DNA of 38,987 bases, from positions 1 through 38,987 of the forward strand of contig CANQOJ010000002.1 in assembly GCA_947625455.1 (NCBI GenBank), read 5' to 3'. The position numbers and the translations under genes are program-made. The stretch is from an uncultured Clostridia bacterium (lineage in GTDB: Bacteria; Bacillota; Clostridia; Oscillospirales; Ruminococcaceae). The notes under the pieces are model-generated. The model saw only the letters and a program-made list of their open reading frames with translations, was not told where the DNA came from and ran no database searches. Below are positions 23,167 through 32,800 of the stretch, in pieces; positions within the stretch are counted from its first letter, which is position 1, and every line of letters starts with the position of its first letter.

Positions 23167-23328
23167 CTAGAAGTTAGAGATTAAGAGGCTAGAGGCTAGA
23201 TAAAGGTAGAATTTATCAGATTGTTTTTAAATTAAAACAGCGTAGACCACCAATTGGTCTACGCTGTTTGGGTTTAAAACAATCTGAATAATTCCTTATA
23301 ATCTAGCCTCTTAATCTCTAGTCTCTAG
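23167..23328. repeat. Composite nested inverted repeat element G (TAGAGGC-type arms, co-varied core)
   Basis: A 162-bp element. The outer arms start CTAGAAGTTAGAGATTAAG on the left and CTAGAGACTAGAGATTAAG on the right (reverse strand), then run as TAGAGGC heptads. AGATTGTTTTT is at 23218-23228 and AAAACAATCT at 23276-23285. The core is CAGCGTAGACC (23238-23248) and GGTCTACGCTG (23256-23266), which extends to 15-bp arms (23235-23249, 23255-23269). Compared with E and F, two positions are changed on both sides with pairing kept. The right end supplies the TAG stop of the flavin reductase gene. Confidence 0.9.
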
Positions 23329-23900
23329 TTTTTAGCCATTAGCTCTTTTCCTGCATTCCATGCTTTTCCGACTTGTTCGCCCGAAATATAATAGCCGTTT
23401 TGGAACTGGTCGAAAATAAGCGCGTTAAGTTTGCCAGCGTCAATCTTACCGTTTTCGGAAAGCACGGTTTCTTCCGCCGCGGTATTTACTATCTTGCCGA
23501 CAATGCAGTACATGCTCTCCGTTTTAACAACTTCCGCAAGTTCGCACTCCATAACCACAGGAAATTCCTCGATAACAGGCGCGTCAACAAATCCGCTCTT
23601 AACCGCCTTACAGCCCGACTTTTCAAACTTGTCGGGCATTGTGTTTCCGCTCGCTATGCCAAAAAAGTCAGCGGGTTTTATATGCTCTTTGTCGGCAAGG
23701 CTTACGGTAAACGCTTTGCGTTTAAGCAAATTCTGCGTTGTCTTATGGTCCTCGTCAATGAACAGCGCGATTTTATCCATGGCGCATATCATGCCCCATG
23801 CGGCGTTCATAACGTTTACCTTGTCGTTTTCTCCGTATGCCGCAACCATAAGCACGGGCATAGGATAAACTGCGGGTATTGCTCCTAAATTCTTCTTCAT
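23325..23900 (-). CDS. Flavin reductase family protein
   Basis: A 191-residue protein with the flavin-reductase-like FMN-binding split barrel: PMPVLMVAAYGENDKVNVMNAAW, LFIDEDHKTTQNLLKRKAF, VSLADKEHIKPADFFGIASG, VVMECELAEVV. Relatives bind FMN and may reduce flavin or handle oxygen species; the precise role is unknown. The ATG follows GGAGG. The TAG stop is the first CTAG of element G. Confidence 0.85.
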   Translation of the reverse strand: MKKNLGAIPAVYPMPVLMVAAYGENDKVNVMNAAWGMICAMDKIALFIDEDHKTTQNLLKRKAFTVSLADKEHIKPADFFGIASGNTMPDKFEKSGCKAVKSGFVDAPVIEEFPVVMECELAEVVKTESMYCIVGKIVNTAAEETVLSENGKIDAGKLNALIFDQFQNGYYISGEQVGKAWNAGKELMAKN

Positions 23901-23920
23901 AATAAATCCTCCCTTTATTT

Positions 23921-24709
23921 TTACAGTTTTACAAACTCCGCTTTCCTTTGTCTGAAAACCGTATAATAGCTAAATCCTGCGTATTTCAAAGCTTCCTCCG
24001 CTTTGTCAAAGTCAGCTGCAACGCGCGTTCTGTCATGCGCGTCAGAACCTACGGTTACTATCTCACCGCCAAGTTCTCTGTAACGCGACAATATAAACCC
24101 GTTCGGGTGGACATAACCTAGGGTTTTAAGCCCTGCGGTGTTTACTTCAATGCCTTTTCCCATGCCCACAAGCTTTTTCAGTATTTCATCAATTATCTCG
24201 CGGTAATCTAACGGTTCATAGGCTTTTTCGGGTGAATACCTTACAACATAATCCAGATGCCCGTAAACATCAAAATCCGTAAATTTGTTTATATTTTCTA
24301 GTATGCTTTCAAAGTATCTCAAAATGCCGTTTTTAGTGCCGAACTGCTCGAAATATTCTGGGTAATACGGATCTAAGCCGTTTACAAGGTGAGATGAAGC
24401 AATTATGAAATCAAATCCCTTGTCCTTTATAAACCCGTTCAGCCTGTCCGCAAGATACCCCATTACCCCTAATTCAACCCCGAAAAGCAGTTCTATTTTA
24501 TCCGAAAATTCGGCTTTCAGACGCATCAGTTCGGCTTTATATTTTTCAGCATCAAGGTCAAACTCGTTGTTTGGATAGTCAATGTCGTTGTGTTCGGTTA
24601 TGCAGAGGGTTTTTAATCCCTTTTGTACTGCCGACTTAACCATTTCTAGCGTAGGCTCGTCACTGTCGCCCGAAAAATATGAATGTGTGTGAAAATCAGC
24701 GGTAATCAT
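23921..24709 (-). CDS. PHP-domain phosphatase, HisJ-like histidinol phosphatase
   Basis: A 262-residue PHP metallophosphoesterase. Metal-binding blocks are DFHTHSYFSGDS, CITEHND, VELGVMG, ASSHLVNG, GHLDYVVR, and VTVGSDAHDR. It is the length of HisJ-type histidinol-phosphatases (histidine synthesis step 8), but no other his genes are nearby, so the substrate could be a different phosphate ester. I start at the ATG of 24709 with GAGGGAAAG upstream; the longer frame overlaps the upstream gene. It is 13 nt downstream of the transglutaminase-like gene. Confidence 0.85.
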   Translation of the reverse strand: MITADFHTHSYFSGDSDEPTLEMVKSAVQKGLKTLCITEHNDIDYPNNEFDLDAEKYKAELMRLKAEFSDKIELLFGVELGVMGYLADRLNGFIKDKGFDFIIASSHLVNGLDPYYPEYFEQFGTKNGILRYFESILENINKFTDFDVYGHLDYVVRYSPEKAYEPLDYREIIDEILKKLVGMGKGIEVNTAGLKTLGYVHPNGFILSRYRELGGEIVTVGSDAHDRTRVAADFDKAEEALKYAGFSYYTVFRQRKAEFVKL

Positions 24710-24722
24710 CTTTCCCTCACTA

Positions 24723-25937
24723 TTATTGTTCAATAGCCGCAAAATAATCACGGTACTCGGCATATTTTGCCTTGTGATTTTGCGCAAGCGCTTTAGGGCT
24801 TATATCGAAATATTTAACGCCCGCTTTGCCGCTTTCATATTTGCCGTTGCTGTAGCGGTAACAATAGCTGTTCCAACCCGAATCCACCCATATAACGCGC
24901 CCGTCTATAACCGCGTAATTCCACTCGTGATATTCAGCTTGCCTTTCGTCGAATGTCATGCTGTTGTTTACGGCGCTTCCGTGAACATTGCAGACCTTTA
25001 TTCCCTGCACCGCCGCCAAAGCAGAGGTCATATTTGAATATCCTCCGCATACGCTTGACGAATTATTAAGCATGTATTCAAGCGTCAGCGTCTCGGCGGG
25101 TACGCCGTCGTCAAATGCTTTAAAGTCATAATAAATGTTTTCCGACACCCACCGAGAAATTGCCCTAAGTTTATCGTAGTCGCTTGAAATGCCGTCGCAT
25201 ATTTTGTTGCTTATCTCGGTTATCTTCGCCATAACCTCTTTCAGCTTTTCCTTGTCGGCATTTACCGCTATATATTCCGCAACTTGATTAAGCGGTTGGT
25301 CTAACGTTTTTTCAACCGCTTTTGTATTTTCCTGTTCAACATCAGTACATTCAACAAACCTTATCTGCCCTTTTTCCGCGTATACTCTTACGCTTCCGCT
25401 CCAGCAGATTTGAACGCTTCCGTATCCCGTGAACAACTGATTTACCTTTGCGGTATAGGTAAATCTTCCGTTTTTGCGCGTGATTGTATGGCTTACGGAA
25501 AATGAACAGGACGGCTGAAAACCGCCCTCTGTTGTTCCCGTTACGGTTATTTCATTTCCGTTTATCGTCACCGTTTTTTCGTTCAGCGGATCAAGTATTA
25601 TCTTATATACGCTGTTTTCATTTTGAGTTGATGAACTTCCCTGTTGTGAACTTTGAGTTGATGAACTCGCGGTTGAGGAACTTTTAACTGATGAACTCGC
25701 GGTTGAGGAACTTTGAGCTGATGAACTCGCGGTTGACGAACTTTGAACTGATGAACTCTCGGTTGATGTACTTTCAATTGACGAACTCTCAACTGATGAA
25801 CTCTCGGTTGATGAACTTTGACTCAATTCATCATAATTACTGAAGCTGAATTTCGGCGGTTCAATTTCGGAAGAATTGTCACAGCCCGAAATCACAAATA
25901 TTGCCATTACAACAGCCAACAGCCGTTTCTTATGCAT
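24723..25937 (-). CDS. Transglutaminase-like lipoprotein with Ser-rich linker
   Basis: A 404-residue lipoprotein. A signal peptide with lipobox ISGC (Cys about residue 18) precedes a Ser/Thr-rich linker (about residues 38-105) of repeated 5- and 10-residue units such as SSSTASSSVQ. A beta-rich domain follows, and the C-terminal transglutaminase-like cysteine-protease fold has SSVCGGYSN (Cys), YHEWNYAVI (His) and WVDSGWN (Asp). It could crosslink or cleave surface proteins or peptidoglycan peptides. I start at the ATG of 25937 with GAGGTG upstream. It lies 73 nt after the penicillin-binding protein gene. Confidence 0.82.
   Translation of the reverse strand: MHKKRLLAVVMAIFVISGCDNSSEIEPPKFSFSNYDELSQSSSTESSSVESSSIESTSTESSSVQSSSTASSSAQSSSTASSSVKSSSTASSSTQSSQQGSSSTQNENSVYKIILDPLNEKTVTINGNEITVTGTTEGGFQPSCSFSVSHTITRKNGRFTYTAKVNQLFTGYGSVQICWSGSVRVYAEKGQIRFVECTDVEQENTKAVEKTLDQPLNQVAEYIAVNADKEKLKEVMAKITEISNKICDGISSDYDKLRAISRWVSENIYYDFKAFDDGVPAETLTLEYMLNNSSSVCGGYSNMTSALAAVQGIKVCNVHGSAVNNSMTFDERQAEYHEWNYAVIDGRVIWVDSGWNSYCYRYSNGKYESGKAGVKYFDISPKALAQNHKAKYAEYRDYFAAIEQ
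25620..25815 (-). repeat. In-frame Ser-rich tandem repeat (about 30-bp period)
   Basis: Degenerate tandem units of GTTGATGAACT / CGCGGTTGAGGAACTTT type encode the Ser/Thr linker of the transglutaminase-like lipoprotein. Slippage in such a tract could change the linker length between strains. Confidence 0.75.
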
Positions 25938-26010
25938 ATAAAACACCTCAAATATTACACTGCGCAAAAATTGCGCACAATCAGTTTCTCTTGCACGCAA
26001 TTTTCACTGT

Positions 26011-28392
26011 TTAAAATCTTACAGGCACCTCGTAAGTCCATGTGCCGTTTACCACTCTTGTAGCCGCTTCATGGTCAAGGTCGCTCCAACGCGTCCTAAT
26101 GCTGTCGGCTATTTCATCACAGTTGCCCGTGCAGAAATCAGGAATGTTTGACTTTCGGTAATATCCCACAGCGGTGCTTTCGCAGTCCTCGCTTGCAAGC
26201 AAGCCCGTTTTCGTGCAGTATTTGCGCTCTACGGAGTTAGTATCGGGAGTGAACTTGACTTCAACCGTCGTATCCTCAACGCCCTCCATTGCTTTGTTCC
26301 ATATCTGAGCGCAGTACCTGCGGTGATTGTTGTAGGCGGTTATTTTGCGTCCGTCGTCATATCCCAGCCAGACAGCCGTAACGTGCGAGGGAGTGCAGCC
26401 CATAAACACAAGGTTCTTGTCATCATTTGATGTTCCCGTTTTGCCGACAACTTCAACCTTGCCGTAATTTACATAATGTCCCGAACCTGTGGGATCCGTA
26501 ATAACTGTCCTCATCATTCTGTTTGTTACCCATGCGGTGTCGCTGTCGATAGCCTGAGTGCCGTAAAAATCCTGCGACAAAACGACATTTCCCTTACTGT
26601 CAACAACTCTGCTGTAAAGCATAGGTCTGTAATAAATGCCGCCGTTTCCGAATATCTGATACGACGCCGTAAGTTCCATAAGCGTAACGCCTCTTGTCAA
26701 TGCGCCGAATGACATGGGCGACATGTCAATATCGCTCTTTTCAAGCGTCGTAAATCCCAGATTCTGCGTAAGCTGATTATAGCATACAAGCGGCGTCAGC
26801 ATCTGCATAACCCTTGCCGCGACTGTATTTCTCGAATAGCAGACCGCTCTCCATACAGGCATAAGCGAACCGTCGTTTCCTGCGTTGTTGAAGTTGTGAG
26901 GCCAGTAGTAGATTTTCTTCGGGTTATCTTCATCGGGCGTCGGTACGCTTAAATCGGGAATAAGCGTTGAATATGTTATAAGGTTTTGCTGTACTGCCGT
27001 TGAATATACCGAGATAGGCTTTATTGTAGAACCCGGTGCGCGTTCAGCCATGGTCGCTCTGTTGAAACATTCGTTTCCGGGTTTGTCGCCAAGTCCTCCC
27101 GCAAGCGCCTGCACCGTGCCCGTATAGTCCATAATAACGCAAGCCGACTGTATAAGGTCCGCCGCCTTTGCATTTACGTCATACTTTGTAACGGCAGTCA
27201 GGGGATCTCTGAACACTTCCTCAAGATGCGCCTGCATCTCCATGTCCTCGTTTATATAAATCTTATACCCGCCGCCTCTTATTTCCTTTTTGGCGGAGGT
27301 AACGGAGATGCCTTTCAAATCAGCATAGTCCTTGTATACCTGATTTAAAGCCGCGTCAACATACCAGTTTTGAGTTACTTCGTACTCGTTCCACCTGTAT
27401 GCCTCGTAACCCTCTTCAGTATCTTCTTCCTCGTCTTCATCTTCATCGGGCGATATTTCAAGCGACCGCGGATCAATATATCCAAACGCGTCGCCGAACA
27501 CCACTTTAGCAAACTTCACCTGCTCGACTCTTGCTTCCTCGTATTCTCTGAGCGTGATATATCCCTGTTCATAGAGGTTGTAGAGCGCGGTGTTCTGACG
27601 TTCCTTGCACATTTCAAGGTCATAGTACGGCGAACGCCTGCTGGGATTTTTGATTATTCCCGCAAGTATAGCTGCCTCTGCTGTATCAATATCCTTTACG
27701 TCCTTGCCGAAATAGTACTGCGCGGCTGAACCTACGCCGTAGATGTTGTTGCTGTAAGGCACGCGGTTTAAATAGCTTTCAATAATGTCAATTTTCGTGT
27801 ATTTTTCTTCAAGCGACAATGCTCTGAATATCTCGCGGAGTTTGCGCTCCCATGTCTGTTCGTCATCAGCGGTTATGTTCTTGATAAGCTGTTGGGTGAT
27901 AGTTGAACCGCCCTGTCTTTCGCCGGATGAACCGAAAACATCTGCCGCAAGAGCGTAAATTGTTCTCGTCCAGTCAACTCCCTCGTGTTCCCAGAAACGC
28001 TTGTCCTCTGTTGCGACAATGGCGTTTACAAGAACTGTCGGAATGTCCTCGTAGTCAACCCAGATACGGTTATCGCCCGCCGTTATGCGCCTTACTTCCT
28101 GTTCAATCCCGTCGGCGTCATATGCATAGACATAGCTTACGAAGTCCATTTCGGCTTCTTTTAAGTCAGCGTCAAACCCGTTGTCGGCAAAGTCAAGAAT
28201 GTACACCGTCACCACCGTAACGACAATACACAAGGTAATCACCAGGATAAGAAGCATTGAAGATATTGTTGTTCCAACGATGGTGAGAACATTGCCTATG
28301 CTTTTTGATACTTTATGCTTCTTCTTACTCGAATTATGTCTGGGCGGTTCATCATCTTTTATTTTTATATACGGAAATTTGTTTTTGCTCAT
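26011..28392 (-). CDS. Class A penicillin-binding protein (PBP1A-type transglycosylase/transpeptidase)
   Basis: A 793-residue peptidoglycan polymerase. A basic cytoplasmic tail is followed by one membrane anchor (about 33-66). The GT51 domain has ATEDKRFWEHEG (Glu129), GGSTITQQLIKN, and IDIIESYLNRV (Glu205). The transpeptidase has SxxK (GSTIKP, Ser455), SxN (SRN, 520-522) and KTGT (651-654). An acidic insert (DEDEDEEEDTEEG, about 316-328) lies between the domains. The C-terminal region has Cys residues (CTKTGLLASEDC, FCTGNC). All catalytic residues are present. It is divergent from the DUF3810 gene. Confidence 0.95.
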   Translation of the reverse strand: MSKNKFPYIKIKDDEPPRHNSSKKKHKVSKSIGNVLTIVGTTISSMLLILVITLCIVVTVVTVYILDFADNGFDADLKEAEMDFVSYVYAYDADGIEQEVRRITAGDNRIWVDYEDIPTVLVNAIVATEDKRFWEHEGVDWTRTIYALAADVFGSSGERQGGSTITQQLIKNITADDEQTWERKLREIFRALSLEEKYTKIDIIESYLNRVPYSNNIYGVGSAAQYYFGKDVKDIDTAEAAILAGIIKNPSRRSPYYDLEMCKERQNTALYNLYEQGYITLREYEEARVEQVKFAKVVFGDAFGYIDPRSLEISPDEDEDEEEDTEEGYEAYRWNEYEVTQNWYVDAALNQVYKDYADLKGISVTSAKKEIRGGGYKIYINEDMEMQAHLEEVFRDPLTAVTKYDVNAKAADLIQSACVIMDYTGTVQALAGGLGDKPGNECFNRATMAERAPGSTIKPISVYSTAVQQNLITYSTLIPDLSVPTPDEDNPKKIYYWPHNFNNAGNDGSLMPVWRAVCYSRNTVAARVMQMLTPLVCYNQLTQNLGFTTLEKSDIDMSPMSFGALTRGVTLMELTASYQIFGNGGIYYRPMLYSRVVDSKGNVVLSQDFYGTQAIDSDTAWVTNRMMRTVITDPTGSGHYVNYGKVEVVGKTGTSNDDKNLVFMGCTPSHVTAVWLGYDDGRKITAYNNHRRYCAQIWNKAMEGVEDTTVEVKFTPDTNSVERKYCTKTGLLASEDCESTAVGYYRKSNIPDFCTGNCDEIADSIRTRWSDLDHEAATRVVNGTWTYEVPVRF

Positions 28393-28460
28393 GATTATAC
28401 CTCTTAATTACAAAGCTGTGTTATGTGACCATGTAATGTTTATATTATCAGCCATAATAT

Positions 28461-28489
28461 AGTATAACATATTTTTTTAAGAAAGTGAA
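28461..28489 (-). promoter_or_regulatory. Promoter of the class A PBP gene
   Basis: Minus strand TTCACT (28484-28489), 17-nt spacer, TATACT (28461-28466). It lies about 70 nt upstream of the ATG. Confidence 0.6.
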
Positions 28490-28560
28490 TACTTTTATCT
28501 GATTTTTTTGTGAAATTTTAAATCGGCAATATTTGGTATGTACAAAATTTACAAACTCAC

Positions 28561-28589
28561 TTGAAATTAGCAGACAAATATGATAAAAT
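28561..28589 (+). promoter_or_regulatory. Promoter of the DUF3810 gene
   Basis: TTGAAA (28561-28566), 17-nt spacer, TAAAAT (28584-28589), followed at once by a strong AAAGGGGTGG ribosome binding site. Confidence 0.7.
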
Positions 28590-28609
28590 AAACAAAAAGG
28601 GGTGGAGCT

Positions 28610-29749
28610 ATGAAAAAAGTTTTAGGTGTGATAAAGAAGTTTTGGTTTTTAATTCCGTTAGTAGCGGCGCTGTTGATGTTTTTGCTGTTACCGCTTATGC
28701 CCGAAGTTACGGAATATGTGTTTTCGAGAGGGCTGTTTAAAGTTGTGACGGTGCCTGTGGGCGCAATAACAAGCTTCTTTCCCTTTTCGTTTACTGAACT
28801 TGCGGTTATACTGGCAATTCCCGTTATCGCGCTGATTGTGGTTTTATTAGTGAGAAAACTGCGAAACCGTGAGGAAAATCTCGATAAAAGGAAAATTCTG
28901 GTTAAGGCAGGAAGAACGCTCTGCGGGTTTATTTCATTTGCCTGCCTTATGTACATGATTTGTCACGGCGCGAATTACTACAGACTTCCGCTTGAAAAGA
29001 CAATGAACCTTGATACCTCGCAAAAGGACGCGGAATTTCTGTTGGAGGTTTGCAGGACGCTTGCGGACGGCGCTAAATCTGCTTCGGCTATGCTTGAACA
29101 GAATGACGACAAAACCACAAAACTTCCCGAAAGCGTTGCAAATGAATTTAAACGGACAGCTAACGGCTATGATAAGCTGGTTTCGGATTATCCGTTTTTA
29201 TGGACTTCGGTCAATAAGCAAAAACCCGTACTTTTATCCGAGCCATGGTCGTACACCCACATTACGGGAATGTACTTTCCATTCTTCGCCGAGTGCAACG
29301 TAAATATTGCTCAGCCTGCGTATCTTATCCCCTCAACCGCCGCGCATGAAAGCGCGCACTCACGGGGAATTGCGTTTGAAAACGAATGCAACTTCCTGGC
29401 ATTCCTCTCCTGCATCAACAGCGACTATGCGGAGTTTCGATATTCTGGGTATATGCTGGCGTTTACATACTGCTCAAACGCGCTGTTCGGGTATGATATT
29501 GAGATGTGGGCGGAGGCTGACAAACTGCTTGACGAGAGAATGAGGGCGGATTTCGCTTCCAACAACGAGTACATCTACAACCACTCCTCGCACAACACGG
29601 GAACGATAGTTGACGAGGTTGTCAATACCGTGAACGAGGTTTCCGAATCCGTCAACGACACCTTTATCAAGGTTCAAGGTGTTAAAGACGGCGTGCTTAG
29701 CTACGACAGAGTAACTCAGCTTATTCTCGCTTACTATGCTTCGGTTTGA
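28610..29749 (+). CDS. DUF3810 membrane protein with HExxH motif
   Basis: A 379-residue protein. Three membrane segments (about 11-30, 60-81, 103-118) precede a soluble domain. The family blocks are SYTHITGMYFPFFAECNVN and PSTAAHESAHSRGIAFENEC, with HESAH (His246, Glu247, His250) and a downstream Glu, a zinc-peptidase-type site. No substrate is known. It is a single-gene unit with its own promoter and a terminator at 29756-29781, facing away from the PBP gene. Confidence 0.82.
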   Translation: MKKVLGVIKKFWFLIPLVAALLMFLLLPLMPEVTEYVFSRGLFKVVTVPVGAITSFFPFSFTELAVILAIPVIALIVVLLVRKLRNREENLDKRKILVKAGRTLCGFISFACLMYMICHGANYYRLPLEKTMNLDTSQKDAEFLLEVCRTLADGAKSASAMLEQNDDKTTKLPESVANEFKRTANGYDKLVSDYPFLWTSVNKQKPVLLSEPWSYTHITGMYFPFFAECNVNIAQPAYLIPSTAAHESAHSRGIAFENECNFLAFLSCINSDYAEFRYSGYMLAFTYCSNALFGYDIEMWAEADKLLDERMRADFASNNEYIYNHSSHNTGTIVDEVVNTVNEVSESVNDTFIKVQGVKDGVLSYDRVTQLILAYYASV

Positions 29750-29755
29750 ATAATT

Positions 29756-29781
29756 ATGACCGCGCTTTTTGGTGCGGTCAT
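29756..29781 (+). terminator. Rho-independent terminator of the DUF3810 gene
   Basis: ATGACCGC - loop - GCGGTCAT followed by TTTT, 6 nt after the stop. Confidence 0.8.
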
Positions 29782-29811
29782 TTTGCGTTCAATTAGTGTT
29801 AGATACAAAGA

Positions 29812-29837
29812 AACCGCACCCCTTTCGAGGTGCGGTT
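29812..29837 (-). terminator. Rho-independent terminator of the pectate lyase gene
   Basis: AACCGCACC / GGTGCGGTT stem with a 8-nt loop, followed on the minus strand by TCTTTGT. It lies 19 nt past the stop. Confidence 0.75.
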
Positions 29838-29856
29838 AAATTTTGGGTTTTTGCTA

Positions 29857-32800
29857 TTATCTGTTGCGCTTACGCTTCTTGATGAGTATAATTGCAACTG
29901 CCGCGGAAATCGCAAGTACAGCAACTACGATTGTTACTTCAAATCCTGTTGGAGGAGGAAGTTCAGTGTCGGGTGTTACTGTGATGTCTTGAGATGTTCC
30001 TGCCGTGTTGGTTTCTGTCTTGTAATCGCCGTCAAGTGATACAAAGCGATTTGTCATTTCCTCTGCAAATACATCACCGAATGCTTCTTTAACCTTATCT
30101 TCTTTCAGTGCGAGGAAGCCGCCGAGGTCAACCATGCCGTTGTCTGCACGCTTAACTTCACCGCTGAATTCGAGAGACTCGAACATATCAGCCTTGATTG
30201 TCCTTGTTTTGCCGTCTTCAGCTACGCTTGTTGTAGCGCCATCTTTGAAGAAGAAGTTGTTAGCACCCTGAAGGTCATTTACCGTTTGACCTTGCGGTTC
30301 AATTTTGTCGTTCTCGCCTGCCGCACCTGCAGTTACAACATCTGCGCTTGCAGCTGCGGGAGTATCTTTACCGGAAGATCTGAACGAAATCAAACCGTTA
30401 ACTTCAAACTCTGTAGTAAGATTCTTGTTGCCTGTGTAGAGTGCAACGTTTGCTGAACCGTTATCAAACGAAATGCAGTTCTGAATCTTGATGTCAGGGC
30501 AAGAGTTGCAGGTGATACCGTTAGCGTCGTTGTTGAACGCAATTGAGTTGATAATGGTATGAGCTGCGGGCATATTTTCGCCGCCGAGTTTAAAGCCGTT
30601 ACCGTTGCCCTTAATGCTCTTGTCGGTATTGTGACCGTTTTCATATGCTACGCAGTTGCGGAGTGTAACTGCTTCGATGCTTACGCCTCTTGCATAGAGA
30701 TCCCAACCGTCGTCACAGTTATTGTAAGATACGCAGCCGTCAAATACGTTGCCGGTGCCTATTGAGAACTTAGCCGCGAAACCGTCCGCATTCTCGCCTG
30801 ATGCATCTGCATTGTCGAAAGATGTGCAGTTGAGAATAAGGTTGTTTGTAGGCCAGAGGGACTTAGGATCAGCCGAGTTGCCCTTAGAGCGAATGTAGAG
30901 ACCGCAATCGCCGTTTGTATAAGTTCGGATATCGTCAAATGTGCAGTTGTTGCCGGAAACCATAATGCCGGGTGTTCCGTCGGGAGCCTTTGTTACATCA
31001 AAGCCCTGGAAGTACCAGTAATCGCCTACTGCAAGGATACCTGCCGTCTTAACGGTTGCTTTCTTGCCGAAGTCGAATACAGGACGTGTTTTAGCCTCAG
31101 GATCAGCGATCATCTTGATCATCTTGTCCTTGGTACCGTTCATGCCGCGCTCGATTGTAACACTGCTTTCAAGGTTGTAAGTACCTTCCATAAGAACGAT
31201 TGTCTGTCCTGCCCTTACAACGCTTACTGCGGTGTAGATATCGAGAGGATATTCCTTACCGCCATTGCCGCCTTTTGTACCCTTAGGAGATACATAGAGG
31301 TTGTTCTGCTTTTCAAAGTAAGTCTCATACTTTACATTGACAGTCTTTGTAACGGGATCTGTCGAAGAAAGCTGAGTGTAAGGAGGTAATTCCTGATCCT
31401 TGTCGGGAGTGAATTTAACCTCAATCTTGTTTGTACCTGCTGCGATAGTAACAACAGCAGATGCATACTCGTCAGTACCCTTAACGTCAACAGTCTTTAC
31501 TGTCTTGCCGCCGATAATGATGTCAGCCTTGCCGACAACGTTGGACTTAACGAGGAGTGTGTACTCAGGAGAGTTTGCGATTGATGAAGAACCGATAGTA
31601 ACGGTAGGTTCAACCTTTGTGATAGGTCTTTCTTCTGCGGGCTTATCATCCTTAGGATCAATTGTCGTAATGGTGATGTCCGAGAAAGTAGCCGTCATAT
31701 TTCTTGCAGCACAGAAGCCGACATAAACATTGTCGGGATCGAGCTGGTCAAGAGCCTTGGGTTCATAGTACTTCTGCTGACCGAGAATTGTCTTGCCGTC
31801 AGCTGAATAGTAAGTAAGGAAGTAACCTGTGTTGTTTCTCTGAAGTTCGATTACGAACTCTTTCAGCTCTGCAACAGCAGGGTTCTTAAATGTTTCGGGG
31901 TTAGTGCAATTACCGATTGTTGCATAAGTACCTGCATCTTTTTTCTTGTCTACGGGCAGTGTTTCAAGAGGAGCCTCAACGAACTCAACAATACCCGCTG
32001 CGCTCTTGTAAACGTCTTTGATGTTATCCGTTGTCATACCGAGCTTAGCCTGAACGCCAAGACCGATATTCATCTGATATTTACCACCGTTGCCGCTGGA
32101 GTTTACGCCTTTTTCTTCATCATACCAGTAAGCAAAACGCTGTGCGCCTACTCTGTAGCAGTTCGACCAGAACAGGTCGGAAGAATTTGCCTTGCCGCCG
32201 AATGTTCCGGGCAAGCAGTCGAGAGCCATTATACCTGCGCCCTCTTGTCCGCTTGAAAGCGTCCAGGAATCAACAGTCATCTTTGCTCTGATAGTGAAGT
32301 TCAAATTCGAGGGAATGGTAGCATAGTGGAAAATCAAACCGTCGTTGCTGCCTTCCTGGAATTTACCCTTGCCGCCTGTGGAAGCAACGGTTACTTTTCC
32401 TTCATCACCGTTTACGTCGCCCGTAACGGTGTTGTGATCGCTGTCAGTTGAAGTTCCGTAGAAAACTGTACCCCAAGTCATCTGAGCCGCTTCGGTGGTC
32501 TTTGTTTCCATAGCCTTGGAAGCTTCGCCGACTTCTTCACCGCGGACAGCCTTAACCGTAAAGCTGAATTTTTTGCCGATTTCAAGACCGGTAACCATAT
32601 AAGTTGTTTCGTCAGCCTTTGCTGTGTAAACCTTTTCTGTACCGCAGTAAACTTCGTATCCCGTAGCTTCGTCAACAGGGCTCCAAACAACTTCTACAGT
32701 ACCCTTGCCGTCAGTGCCCTTGCCCTTGCTTGTTGCGCTGGTAATGGTAGGTGCGCCGAGGAGAAGCGTAAACTTTGTTTCGCTGCTGGCTTCGGAAGTC

